Shown here piece by piece: positions 31,830 through 39,793 of a DNA stretch of 64,000 bases. Below the pieces are notes generated by a model that saw nothing but the letters and a program-made list of their open reading frames with translations, did no database searches and was not told the DNA's origin. The stretch covers positions 743 to 64,742 of the forward strand of contig DCHB01000026.1 in the NCBI GenBank assembly GCA_002314685.1, in the 5' to 3' direction. The stretch comes from Clostridiales bacterium UBA1763 (lineage in GTDB: Bacteria > Bacillota > Clostridia > Oscillospirales > Oscillospiraceae). Numbering within the stretch: the first letter of the stretch is position 1; each line of letters opens with the position of its first letter. A program made the translations under genes and the position numbers.

Positions 31830-32522
31830 CTACAGTGTGTCCTCTCCTATCGCCTCTCTGAGCTTTTCGAGTGCGCGTTTTTCAATTCTGCTGACATAGG
31901 ACCTGCTTATTCCGCAGACCTCGGCTGTTTCTCGCTGAGTGCGGGGCTTTTGATTATTCAGCCCATAGCGGGTTTTTATTATCAGAGCCTCGCGCTCGTT
32001 TAATGTTGTATCTACAAGCTTTTTTAGCCTTGAGCAAAGCTCAAGATTGCCGATTTTTTCGCTCAGCTCCTCATCCTGCGAGATAATATCAAGCAGTGAG
32101 AGGCTGTTTCCGTCGTTGTCCGTGTCGATTGCATCCGAGAGGCTTATATCGCCCGCGGATTTTTTCATGCTTCTGAAATACATCAGTATCTCGTTTTCAC
32201 AGCATCGACTTGCGTATGTCGCAAGGCGCACACCCTTTTCGGGTCTGTATGTATTTATGCCCTTAATTAAACCTATTGTACCTATGGATATTAAATCCTC
32301 AATATCATCCGTCTGAGCATAGTATTTTTTGATTATGTGTGCAACGAGCCTCATATTATGCTCAACGAGCTTGTTTCGTGCCTCAATATCGCCTGAAAGC
32401 CACTTTTCAACACACTGCTTTTCCTCCTCGGCAGACAGTGGACTCAAGAACGAGCCCTGCGGTGAAAGCCTCAGCATCAAAAGCATTCCGCCTATGAGCA
32501 TCGTAAGTGCAGAAGAAAGCAT
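31830..32522 (-). CDS. sigK: RNA polymerase sporulation sigma factor SigK (pro-form)
   Basis: The 230-residue protein closely follows Bacillus pro-sigma-K. A hydrophobic pro-sequence (residues 1 to about 20, MLSSALTMLIGGMLLMLRLS) precedes PLSAEEE. Region 2 is EHNMRLVAHIIKKYYAQTDDIEDLISIGTIGLIKGI, with the -10 binding helix RLATYASRCCENEILMYFRS. Region 4 ends with TQRETAEVCGISRSYVSRIEKRALEKLR. In sporulation sigma-K directs late mother-cell genes such as coat genes, after SpoIVFB removes the pro-sequence. The gene is intact, without the skin element that splits it in some Bacillus and Clostridioides strains. The promoter was not recognised; it would be sigma-E-dependent. Confidence 0.93.
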   Translation of the reverse strand: MLSSALTMLIGGMLLMLRLSPQGSFLSPLSAEEEKQCVEKWLSGDIEARNKLVEHNMRLVAHIIKKYYAQTDDIEDLISIGTIGLIKGINTYRPEKGVRLATYASRCCENEILMYFRSMKKSAGDISLSDAIDTDNDGNSLSLLDIISQDEELSEKIGNLELCSRLKKLVDTTLNEREALIIKTRYGLNNQKPRTQRETAEVCGISRSYVSRIEKRALEKLREAIGEDTL

Positions 32523-32588
32523 ATAATCACCTCAGTTAAATATAGTCTCTGCCTGCAAGTACAAATTCGAAATAATATCCGATAAAGC

Positions 32589-32617
32589 TTGCTTTTTTCT
32601 GCCCGATGTCATATTAT
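32589..32617 (+). promoter_or_regulatory. Sigma-A promoter of the CsoR-like gene
   Basis: TTGCTT (32589-32594) and TATTAT (32612-32617) are 17 bases apart; the ATG with its GGAGGG site follows at 32646, leaving a leader of about 20 bases. Confidence 0.7.
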
Positions 32618-32645
32618 TATCATATATTTTTTCGGAGGGATAGCA

Positions 32646-33035
32646 ATGCACACACCGAATGACTTATATTATCACGATCACGGCGACGGTATTCTTCACT
32701 GCCACGATGTAGAGCCTGAGGTCGATATACATAAGCACGAGGAGCACGAGCATCATCACCATGCTCATCCTCACAAGCATGAAAACAGCAAGGCAGTTGT
32801 AAACCGCCTTGCAAGGGCAATCGGACATCTTGAATCTGTCAAGCGCATGGTTGAGGACGGCAGAGACTGCACTGAGGTGCTTGTTCAGCTTGCCGCTGTA
32901 AGGTCTGCACTCAACAGCACGGCAAGGGTTATTCTAAAAGACCACCTTGAGCACTGCATTACCGATGCGGTCGAAACGGGCGACGCTGACTCAATTTACG
33001 ACCTCAACGCCGCAATAGATAAGTTCATAAACTAA
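32646..33035 (+). CDS. CsoR/FrmR-family metal-sensing repressor with His-rich N-terminus
   Basis: The 129-residue protein (start set by a GGAGGG site) ends in a helical DUF156 domain from about residue 47: NRLARAIGHLESVKRMVEDGRDC, then LVQLAAVRSALNSTARVILKDHLEHC. The copper-type ligands C75, H100 and C104 match the Cys-His-Cys set of CsoR. Before it lies a tail with 15 His in the first 45 residues. CsoR binds DNA as a tetramer and releases it with metal. No copper, nickel or cobalt transporter is adjacent; neighbours are sigK and ftsZ. The His-rich tail might bind Ni, Zn or Cu. It has its own promoter and terminator. Confidence 0.88.
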   Translation: MHTPNDLYYHDHGDGILHCHDVEPEVDIHKHEEHEHHHHAHPHKHENSKAVVNRLARAIGHLESVKRMVEDGRDCTEVLVQLAAVRSALNSTARVILKDHLEHCITDAVETGDADSIYDLNAAIDKFIN

Positions 33036-33072
33036 AAAAATGCCGCAGGTTTAACCTGCGGCATTAGTTTTT
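33033..33072. terminator. Bidirectional terminator between the CsoR-like gene and ftsZ
   Basis: A 12-bp perfect stem (ATGCCGCAGGTT and its complement, 33040-33064) has a run of A on one side and T on the other, between convergent stop codons. Confidence 0.92.
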
Positions 33073-33076
33073 TCAA

Positions 33077-34231
33077 TCAGTTGTTGGTGTTGAAAATCTT
33101 AAAGATGCTGTCAAAGGGGTCCGCTTCCTGTGAGGGTGCGGGCTCAGCCTTTGCCGCCTTCTCGGTTGCGGCGGTGAACAGTCCCTGTGCCTTCTCAAAT
33201 ACGGGAGGCTCAACGGGTGCAGTGCCTGCCTGCTTTGCGGCGGTCTGCTTGACCTCTGCCTGCTTTGCAGTGGGTGCTTCCTCAAAGCCTGTTGCGATAA
33301 CGGTTACGCGGATTTCGTCCTGCATACTCTCATCAAAGGTTGCACCGAAGATGATGTTTGCATCGGGATGTGCTGCCTCCTGAACGAGGTTTGCGGCCGC
33401 TTCAACATCCTCAAGTCCCATGTCCTCGGAGCCTGTGATATTGATAAGAACACCGTGAGCACCGTTGATGGAGGTCTCCATGAGGGGGCTTGCAACTGCC
33501 ATGCGTGCGGCATCCTCTGCCTTGCCCTTGCCTGCGGCGCGGCCAACGCCCATGTGGGCAAAGCCTGCGTTCTTCATGATGCAGGTGACATCGGCAAAGT
33601 CGAGGTTGATGAAGCCTGTGTTCTTGATAAGGTCGGATATAGAGGTAACTGCCTGACGAAGTACATCGTCTGCAATTTCAAATGCGTTTGCAAGAGTGAC
33701 CTTCTGATCGGTTGCGTACTTAAGACGGTCATTGGGGATGATAAGCAGGGAGTCAACCTTGCCGAGCAGTTCTTTGATACCTGCATTTGCCTGATCCATG
33801 CGGCGCTTACCCTCGAACTTGAAGGGCTTTGTTACAACGCCGACGGTGAGTATACCTGCCTCACGGGCAATATCGGCAACCGTGGGTGCCGCGCCCGTGC
33901 CGGTGCCGCCGCCCATACCTGCGGTAATGAATACCATATCGGCATCCTCAAGGGACTTTGCGATATTGTTGCGGCTTTCCTCTGCACTGCGCTTGCCGAC
34001 CTCGGGGTCGGAGCCTGCGCCCTGACCGTGAGTGAGCTTCTCGCCTATCTGAATTTTCTGGTCTGCGCTCGAAACCGCAAGTGCCTGCTTATCGGTATTG
34101 ACGGAAATAAACTCAACACCCTGAGTACCGGACTTGACCATTCTGTTTACGACATTATTGCCTGCGCCGCCGACACCGACGACTTTTATTGTTACTACAT
34201 TTTCAGGGCCTATTTCGGCTTTGAAATCCAT
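33077..34231 (-). CDS. ftsZ: Cell division protein FtsZ
   Basis: Tubulin-like GTPase forming the division ring. The 384-residue form starts MDFKAEIGPENVVTIKVVGVGGAGNNVVNRM after a GGAGG site; the longer frame has no site. The GTP-binding GGGTGTGAAP loop and the T7 loop NLDFADV are present. The C-terminal linker is rich in Ala and Lys, and the tail ends DPFDSIFKIFNTNN, which departs from the usual hydrophobic CCTP motif (DIPxFLR): here DSIFKIF may serve instead. It has its own promoter at 34297-34325 and closes the dcw cluster. No ftsA lies upstream. Confidence 0.97.
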   Translation of the reverse strand: MDFKAEIGPENVVTIKVVGVGGAGNNVVNRMVKSGTQGVEFISVNTDKQALAVSSADQKIQIGEKLTHGQGAGSDPEVGKRSAEESRNNIAKSLEDADMVFITAGMGGGTGTGAAPTVADIAREAGILTVGVVTKPFKFEGKRRMDQANAGIKELLGKVDSLLIIPNDRLKYATDQKVTLANAFEIADDVLRQAVTSISDLIKNTGFINLDFADVTCIMKNAGFAHMGVGRAAGKGKAEDAARMAVASPLMETSINGAHGVLINITGSEDMGLEDVEAAANLVQEAAHPDANIIFGATFDESMQDEIRVTVIATGFEEAPTAKQAEVKQTAAKQAGTAPVEPPVFEKAQGLFTAATEKAAKAEPAPSQEADPFDSIFKIFNTNN

Positions 34232-34296
34232 GATATATCCTCCAGTATTATTTATAAAACGCAAAAATACGCCATTACTGCATTTTCAGCTCTTAT

Positions 34297-34325
34297 ATAT
34301 TATTACTTTTTTTCCCGTAGGTCAA
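34297..34325 (-). promoter_or_regulatory. Sigma-A promoter of ftsZ
   Basis: On the minus strand TTGACC (34325-34320) and TAATAT (34302-34297) are 17 bases apart, about 65 bases before the ftsZ ATG. ftsZ can thus be read independently of the mra cluster. Confidence 0.75.
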
Positions 34326-34368
34326 TATATTTTTATAAGATTATGTAAACAATATTATAAACTTAGTG

Positions 34369-35133
34369 TTAATTCGGGTTATAAGTCACCTTGTTGCTGT
34401 CTGATAGGTCAAGGGTGCCCGAATCATCGCTTTTAAGCTTTGATACCGCAGAAACGAGCTTGCCGAATTTATACTCAGTGTTATCCTTTGCACCTAACTT
34501 CACGAGAAATCTGCCGTCATATTCAAAGGTTGGGTCGGATACATCGCTGATGTCGATACTGCTGACAGCATCCACCATTCCGCGTGCCTGTATCTGATAG
34601 AGTATCTCGAGAACATAGTCAAGCTTGTCCTGCTCATTTTCGCCGACAGTAACAATTTCGCCCACTGCCGCGGTGCTGACGCTTATGCCGCTTATCTCTG
34701 CAACGGGTGCGGCTTTATCTGAGATTTTGCCGAGGAATTTTCCCGTCTGACTAATACTCCAAAGCTCGCCCTTGACATCCACACAGGCGACTGCCTTGCT
34801 CTCCTCAACGGCGATTTCCACACGATTGGGCAGACTGCGGGATATTCTGACTGACTCGATATAGGGAAGCTTAACAACTATACGGCTTCCGGCACCTATT
34901 CTGTCTATGAAAAACAAATTGTCGCCCGTGTGGATGCCGGATGCCGAGATGATTTCATCGGCTGTATATTTGCTGTTTCCCGTGACCTCAATTTTTGAGA
35001 CCTCGAAAAACACACTCATTACGAATATTATTGCCGCAATTACAAGAAAAAATGTAAGCGGCTTTTTCATTGAAAACCGTTTCCTGCTTTCATTTGAAGC
35101 TTTTCTTTTGTAGTAATCATTTGTATTGGACAT
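34369..35133 (-). CDS. ftsQ: Cell division protein FtsQ/DivIB
   Basis: The 254-residue protein has a short basic cytoplasmic tail, one membrane segment (about residues 25-43), a POTRA domain beginning SKIEVTGNSKYTADEIISASGIHTGDNLFFID, and a beta domain (PNRVEIAVEESKAVACVDVKGELWSI). It joins FtsL and FtsB in the division complex that controls septal cell-wall synthesis. The order murA-ftsQ-ftsZ is common in Clostridia. It starts four bases downstream of murA and is probably part of the mra transcript. Confidence 0.9.
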   Translation of the reverse strand: MSNTNDYYKRKASNESRKRFSMKKPLTFFLVIAAIIFVMSVFFEVSKIEVTGNSKYTADEIISASGIHTGDNLFFIDRIGAGSRIVVKLPYIESVRISRSLPNRVEIAVEESKAVACVDVKGELWSISQTGKFLGKISDKAAPVAEISGISVSTAAVGEIVTVGENEQDKLDYVLEILYQIQARGMVDAVSSIDISDVSDPTFEYDGRFLVKLGAKDNTEYKFGKLVSAVSKLKSDDSGTLDLSDSNKVTYNPN

Positions 35134-35137
35134 GAAA

Positions 35138-36391
35138 TCAAATCTCCATATTGATATCTGCGCCTAAATATCGCAGTTTGTTATCCAAGCTTTCGTAGCC
35201 GCGGGTAATATAGCCTCTGTCAATTACGAGGGATTTGCCCTGCGCGGACAGAGCCGCAATAATAAGTGCCGCGCCTGCACGCAGGTCGCTTGCCGTGACC
35301 GCCGCGCCCTTTAAGGATTTCACTCCCCATGCGCTTGCCGTGTTTCCGCACACGGCAACATCCGCGCCCATGCGTCTCAGCTGACTTACATGGCAAAACC
35401 GTCCCTCAAAAACATTCTCGGTGTATTCCGTTTTGCCCTGTGCCTTGAGCAGTGCCGCCATCAAAAGCGGCTGTGCGTCAGTCGGAAACCCTGGATATGG
35501 CTCCGTCTGCACCTGCCCTATCGAGTGCAATATGCCCTTTGAAATGAGCCTTACACTGCGGTCGGAGCTTATTATATCACAGCCTGCTTGATTTAGGAAG
35601 TGCCGTAATTGCAAAAAATGCCGCGAATCAACGCCTCTCAGCTCGATATCGCCGCCCGTTGCCGCCGCCGCGCACAAAAATGTGGATGCCGCAATTCTGT
35701 CGGGCATTATTCTGTGACCTGCGCTCGCCTCCGCTTCAAAGCCCGAAACCGTTATTCTGCTTGTGCCCGCGCCGTTAATGAATGCTCCCATTTTTATCAG
35801 ATATTCCTGCAGGTCAACTATCTCGGGCTCCTTCGCCGCACCGCGTATTATCGTTTCACCCTCTGCACCGCAGGCGGCTAGCATGGCATTTTCCGTTGCG
35901 CCGACACTCGGATATTTGAGAAAAATATCGTTGCCTTTAAGCTTTGACGCTTTGCAAATTATCTCGCCGTTTTCCTCCGTAACCTCTGCGCCGAGGCATC
36001 TCATCGCATCAAGGTGCATATCTATCGGTCTTGAGCCTATTTTACAGCCGCCCGGGGCTGTTAGATGCACAACTCCGCATCGCGCAAGCAGTGCACCCAT
36101 AAACAGCACCGACGAGCGCATTGACTGCATCATTTCCTTCGGAATTATGCAGTTATTAAGCTTTCGTGAGTCTATGTAAACATCGTTTTGATATTGCTCC
36201 GCCGTACAGCCTAACTGCCTTAGTATTCTCAGTGACTGCGATACATCACTAAGGCACGGAACATTCAGCAAATTTGTCTCGGCAGGCGATATTAAGGACG
36301 CCGCTATTATCGGCAATGCCGCATTCTTTGAGCCCTGGACAAAGCAAGCGCCCTCTAAGCGTCTGCCGCCGTTTATATGCCATATTGCCAT
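35138..36391 (-). CDS. murA: UDP-N-acetylglucosamine 1-carboxyvinyltransferase (copy 1)
   Basis: First committed enzyme of peptidoglycan synthesis, transferring enolpyruvate from PEP to UDP-GlcNAc. The 417-residue protein has the GSKNAALPIIAASLI N-terminal block and the catalytic cysteine in GGCKIGSRPIDMHLDAM, the residue that fosfomycin alkylates. Inside the dcw cluster between murG and ftsQ, it is one of two MurA copies in the window. The Shine-Dalgarno GAGGTG (36402-36397) lies five bases before the ATG and is part of an 8-bp perfect inverted repeat, so its translation may be controlled by RNA structure. Confidence 0.95.
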   Translation of the reverse strand: MAIWHINGGRRLEGACFVQGSKNAALPIIAASLISPAETNLLNVPCLSDVSQSLRILRQLGCTAEQYQNDVYIDSRKLNNCIIPKEMMQSMRSSVLFMGALLARCGVVHLTAPGGCKIGSRPIDMHLDAMRCLGAEVTEENGEIICKASKLKGNDIFLKYPSVGATENAMLAACGAEGETIIRGAAKEPEIVDLQEYLIKMGAFINGAGTSRITVSGFEAEASAGHRIMPDRIAASTFLCAAAATGGDIELRGVDSRHFLQLRHFLNQAGCDIISSDRSVRLISKGILHSIGQVQTEPYPGFPTDAQPLLMAALLKAQGKTEYTENVFEGRFCHVSQLRRMGADVAVCGNTASAWGVKSLKGAAVTASDLRAGAALIIAALSAQGKSLVIDRGYITRGYESLDNKLRYLGADINMEI

Positions 36392-36396
36392 AAAAA

Positions 36397-36444
36397 CACC
36401 TCGCTGAGAATGGTCTTGAAATCAGCTCATTCTATGCAGCGAGG
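36397..36444 (-). promoter_or_regulatory. Hairpin sequestering the murA ribosome-binding site
   Basis: On the minus strand CCTCGCTG (36444-36437) pairs perfectly with CAGCGAGG (36406-36399), which contains the murA Shine-Dalgarno GAGGTG. Inside it AGAATG (36433-36428) pairs with CATTCT (36412-36407), giving about 14 bp interrupted by three bases. The stem is followed by TGTTTTT and then the ATG, so it could act as a ribosome-site lock, a terminator, or both. Confidence 0.6.
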
Positions 36445-36457
36445 CGATTTTGTGTTA

Positions 36458-37582
36458 TTAGCTTTTTTCACAGAGGGACAGTATCTGTTCGGTTATTATA
36501 TCCGTTGCCTCGGGCTTTGCAAGCTTTGCCATAGCCTCGGACATCGCTTCAAGCTCGGACTTATCTGAAAGTATGCTTCTAACTTTTTCAAGTAATTGCG
36601 CGGCATCGAGGCTTTTTTCCTCGAATATAATCGCGCCGCCCGCATCCTCGACTACCTTGGCGTTTTTATACTGATGATTGTTCGTTACATAGGGTGATGG
36701 GACAAACACGGTGGGCTTGTGCATAAAGGTCAGCTCGGAAACCGTTGAGGCGCCCGCCCTGCACAGGACTAAATCCGCCGCCGCCATTACGCGGGGCATA
36801 TCGTAGATATATTCTCTTACATCCATGCCGTTTTTTTCGTAATCAGGCACTGTTTCCTGCAGTGCCGTCACCATTTCGGCATAGCCCTCACTGCCCGCGG
36901 AATGGATTAGCTTAAAGCCCGCATTATCCCCCGCAAGCTTAATAAGCTTACACATTGCGGCATTCATATTTGCCGCACCCAATGAGCCCCAAACGGAAAC
37001 GACAAGCGGTGTATTTTCACTTATGCCGAGCTCCGCTTTGGCTTTTTTCTTTGAATATGTCGCAAATTCTCCGCGCACGGGAGTGCCCGTAACGCAGGTT
37101 TTTTCCTGATATTTATAGTATTTTTTGCTCTCTGCAAAGCCGAGCATTATTTTATCGACTATCTTGGAAAGCATTTTTGTAGTCAGTCCCGGGACGGCAT
37201 TGCTTTCATGCACTGCGGTGGGTATGCCCATTTTTGACGCTGATTTAAGAACGGGATAGCAGACATAACCGCCTGTGCCGATTACAACATCGGGCTTAAA
37301 CTGCTTTATTATCCTGCGCGACTGTATTGTGGACTTTACGAGAAAATATGTAGCCTTAATATTGTGCAGAATACCGATTATGCTCTTTTCACGGCTTATA
37401 TTGCATACTCTCACGGTTTTTATGTCATATCCGCTTTTCGGAACAAGCACCGTTTCCATCTGCCTGACACAGCCGACAAACAGTATCTCGCAGTCAGGCA
37501 TAAGCTCACGCAATCTGCCCGCAACGGCTATTGCGGGATTTATATGCCCCGCCGTGCCTCCGCACGCAAACATAAATCTCAT
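36458..37582 (-). CDS. murG: UDP-GlcNAc transferase MurG (lipid II synthase)
   Basis: Transfers GlcNAc to lipid I on the inner face of the membrane, giving lipid II. The 374-residue protein has the N-terminal glycine-rich GGTAGHINPAIAV loop, the GTGGYVCYPVLKSASK block, VHESNAVPGLTTK, and the C-terminal ASTVSELTFMHKPTVFVPSPYVTNNHQYKNA nucleotide-binding block. Length is normal. It follows ftsW by 15 bases, and the murA hairpin comes directly after its stop. Confidence 0.96.
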   Translation of the reverse strand: MRFMFACGGTAGHINPAIAVAGRLRELMPDCEILFVGCVRQMETVLVPKSGYDIKTVRVCNISREKSIIGILHNIKATYFLVKSTIQSRRIIKQFKPDVVIGTGGYVCYPVLKSASKMGIPTAVHESNAVPGLTTKMLSKIVDKIMLGFAESKKYYKYQEKTCVTGTPVRGEFATYSKKKAKAELGISENTPLVVSVWGSLGAANMNAAMCKLIKLAGDNAGFKLIHSAGSEGYAEMVTALQETVPDYEKNGMDVREYIYDMPRVMAAADLVLCRAGASTVSELTFMHKPTVFVPSPYVTNNHQYKNAKVVEDAGGAIIFEEKSLDAAQLLEKVRSILSDKSELEAMSEAMAKLAKPEATDIITEQILSLCEKS

Positions 37583-37597
37583 ATCTGTGTATCCTTT

Positions 37598-38761
37598 CTA
37601 TCCCGCACGCAAGGCGGGAATATCCCTTGACATACTCAGTATTATCCCCATCTGTGTCATTTGAATTAAAAGTGCCGTGCCTCCGTAGCTGAAAAACGGG
37701 AGAGATATTCCCGTGCACGGGACTAAATTCGTTACAACGGAAACATTCAGTATCACCTGCAGGGCAAGCAGAGTCGTAATACCCGCACACACAAGAAAGC
37801 TGTATCTGTCTCTCGCGTGCATAGCAAGCCAGTAGCCGCGGATTATGAGCAGTGAGAACAGCACAAGAATAAGCACCGCACCTATAAAGCCGAGCTCCTC
37901 ACAGACGACGGAAAAAATGAAATCGTTATGCTCCTCGGGCAAATACAGATATTTCTGTCTGCCCTGCCCTATTCCGAGTCCCGTCAGCCCTCCCGAGCCT
38001 ATTGTGTATAGCGACTGCACTATTTGATAGCCCTCATCGGAGGTTGAGGAAAACGGGTCGAGCCATGTTGTAATTCTCGTTGAGGCGTAGGCAAATTTTG
38101 TGAGCAGAAGGGCTATTCCTCCCGCCGCCGCTATTGCCGCGGCAACAAACCACGCAAGCCTTGCCCCGCCTAAGAATATCATCACTCCGCCGATTGCGAT
38201 GATTATTACCGAGGCGGAAAAGTGCGGCTCCAACACAAGAAGCCCGACAATAACAAGCAGTATTGTCAAAAACGGCAGGATGCCGTATCTAAAGCTCTTC
38301 ATCCTGCCGCGATTTTTGCAGATTATAAGCGAAAAGGACAGTATTATGCCCAATTTTGCAATTTCCGAGGGCTGAAGCGTAAATCCGCCAATGCCGATCC
38401 ACCGCTTTGCGCCGTTTGCCTCAACTCCGATTACGGGTACAAGCATCAACAGCACTATCGAAAAAATAAGAAGCGGGATTGAAAATCTCCTGTAAAATCC
38501 CATGGGCATACAAGAGGCAAAAAGCATTGCGGCAGTTCCCAAAGCGGCAAACACAAGCTGTCTTATAAAATAATACGCCGCATTTCCGTTTGTCACATTA
38601 CCCGGGTCGTAATACGCCCTTGCAAAGCTTGCAGACAGAACCGAAATAACTCCGACAGTAAGCAAAAGCATTACCAATGCGAGAAAGGGTATATCGAGCC
38701 TCCCGCGCTTGGTTTTATCCTTCGTTTCCCGTTTTGTCAGTTCGGTACTGCCGTACTGCAT
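37598..38761 (-). CDS. ftsW: SEDS-family peptidoglycan polymerase / division protein (FtsW/SpoVE)
   Basis: The 387-residue membrane protein has about ten membrane segments and the SEDS signature near the C-terminus (FFSYGGTALLIQMTQMGIILSMSRD). Such proteins polymerise lipid II glycan chains together with a class B PBP. In the dcw cluster the gene is annotated ftsW or, in spore formers, spoVE; the adjacent PBP with PASTA domains (SpoVD-like) favours a pair used in vegetative septation and/or spore cortex synthesis. The N-terminus is basic. The gene lies between mraY and murG with 15-20 base gaps. Confidence 0.9.
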   Translation of the reverse strand: MQYGSTELTKRETKDKTKRGRLDIPFLALVMLLLTVGVISVLSASFARAYYDPGNVTNGNAAYYFIRQLVFAALGTAAMLFASCMPMGFYRRFSIPLLIFSIVLLMLVPVIGVEANGAKRWIGIGGFTLQPSEIAKLGIILSFSLIICKNRGRMKSFRYGILPFLTILLVIVGLLVLEPHFSASVIIIAIGGVMIFLGGARLAWFVAAAIAAAGGIALLLTKFAYASTRITTWLDPFSSTSDEGYQIVQSLYTIGSGGLTGLGIGQGRQKYLYLPEEHNDFIFSVVCEELGFIGAVLILVLFSLLIIRGYWLAMHARDRYSFLVCAGITTLLALQVILNVSVVTNLVPCTGISLPFFSYGGTALLIQMTQMGIILSMSRDIPALRAG

Positions 38762-38779
38762 AACTGCTTCCTCCGATTA

Positions 38780-39793
38780 TCAGAACTGGAAACGATTATA
38801 TATCCCTAAGAATGAAATTATTGCAAAAACAAGGGAGACGGATGTAAAAAGCCAGAAAAGCTCTTTTTCCTTCCACTTTTTGCCCGTCCAGCCGCCCATC
38901 TCAAGATGATGGTGGAAGGGTGCCATTTTGAAAACTCGCTTACCGTGTGTAAGCTTGAAATAGGATACCTGAATTATATCGGACAGGGTTTCTATTATAA
39001 ATACTATGCCGAGAGTGATAAGAATAAGCGGCATATCGTAGGCAAAGGCAAGTGCCGCAACGGCGCCGCCGAGGAATAGCGAGCCCGTATCACCCATAAA
39101 CACCTTTGCGGGATTGAAGTTATACATTAAAAATCCCAAAAGTCCGCCCAAAAGTGCCGAAGCAAAAATTCCGAGGGAGAGATAACGCTCACCCCAAAGG
39201 AAGGTAACAGTAACATAGAAGAAGAACACGGGCATTGATGTGCCGCTTGCAAGTCCGTCAACACCGTCTGTGAGGTTAACCGAGTTCACTGTGCCGACTA
39301 TGATAAATGCGGCGAGTATGAAATACAGTGCATCGGGAATATTTACCTCAACATTCCAGAACGGGATATAAAGCTGAGTTGTGAGATAGCCGAATTTTCT
39401 GAGCAGGAGCACAAAGACGAGTGCCGCCGCAAGCTGAAGCAAAAACTTCGCCTTTGCACTTAAACCGAGGTTTTGCTTTTTGCGTAGCTTTTCCCAGTCA
39501 TCAAGAAAACCGATTGCACCGAAAACGAGTGCAAACAAAAGGACGAATATGTGTGCAAAGTCGCCGTTTTTCATAGACTCAAAGCCGACTGTGAGGCATA
39601 CAAGCACACTGCCCGCGATGAAGATTAAGCCGCCCATTGTGGGTGTACCCGACTTTGACATGTGCCATGAGGGGCCTATCTCTTTGATTTCCTGACCTGC
39701 TTTTATCTTTCTGAGCCATGGAATATAGTATTTTCCGACTATTACCGCAACTATAAATGCCAGCACAAAGGCAAGCATTAGCTTTAATGTCAT
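38780..39793 (-). CDS. mraY: Phospho-N-acetylmuramoyl-pentapeptide transferase
   Basis: Makes lipid I from UDP-MurNAc-pentapeptide and undecaprenyl phosphate. The 337-residue protein has ten membrane segments, the PTMGGLIF motif, the catalytic NLTDGVDGLASG block, GDTGSLFLGGA, and the HHHLEMGGWTGKK block near the C-terminus. It overlaps murE by four bases at its start. All are hallmark MraY motifs, so this is not WecA or TagO. Confidence 0.97.
   Translation of the reverse strand: MTLKLMLAFVLAFIVAVIVGKYYIPWLRKIKAGQEIKEIGPSWHMSKSGTPTMGGLIFIAGSVLVCLTVGFESMKNGDFAHIFVLLFALVFGAIGFLDDWEKLRKKQNLGLSAKAKFLLQLAAALVFVLLLRKFGYLTTQLYIPFWNVEVNIPDALYFILAAFIIVGTVNSVNLTDGVDGLASGTSMPVFFFYVTVTFLWGERYLSLGIFASALLGGLLGFLMYNFNPAKVFMGDTGSLFLGGAVAALAFAYDMPLILITLGIVFIIETLSDIIQVSYFKLTHGKRVFKMAPFHHHLEMGGWTGKKWKEKELFWLFTSVSLVFAIISFLGIYNRFQF

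Noticed and set aside
31830..32522. Interrupted sigK (skin element)
   Set aside because: The frame is continuous from the pro-sequence to region 4, with no recombinase nearby.
33368..34348. A 326-codon open frame on the plus strand opposite ftsZ
   Set aside because: It mirrors the codon bias of ftsZ, has no ribosome site and no recognisable domain; ftsZ on the other strand is certain.
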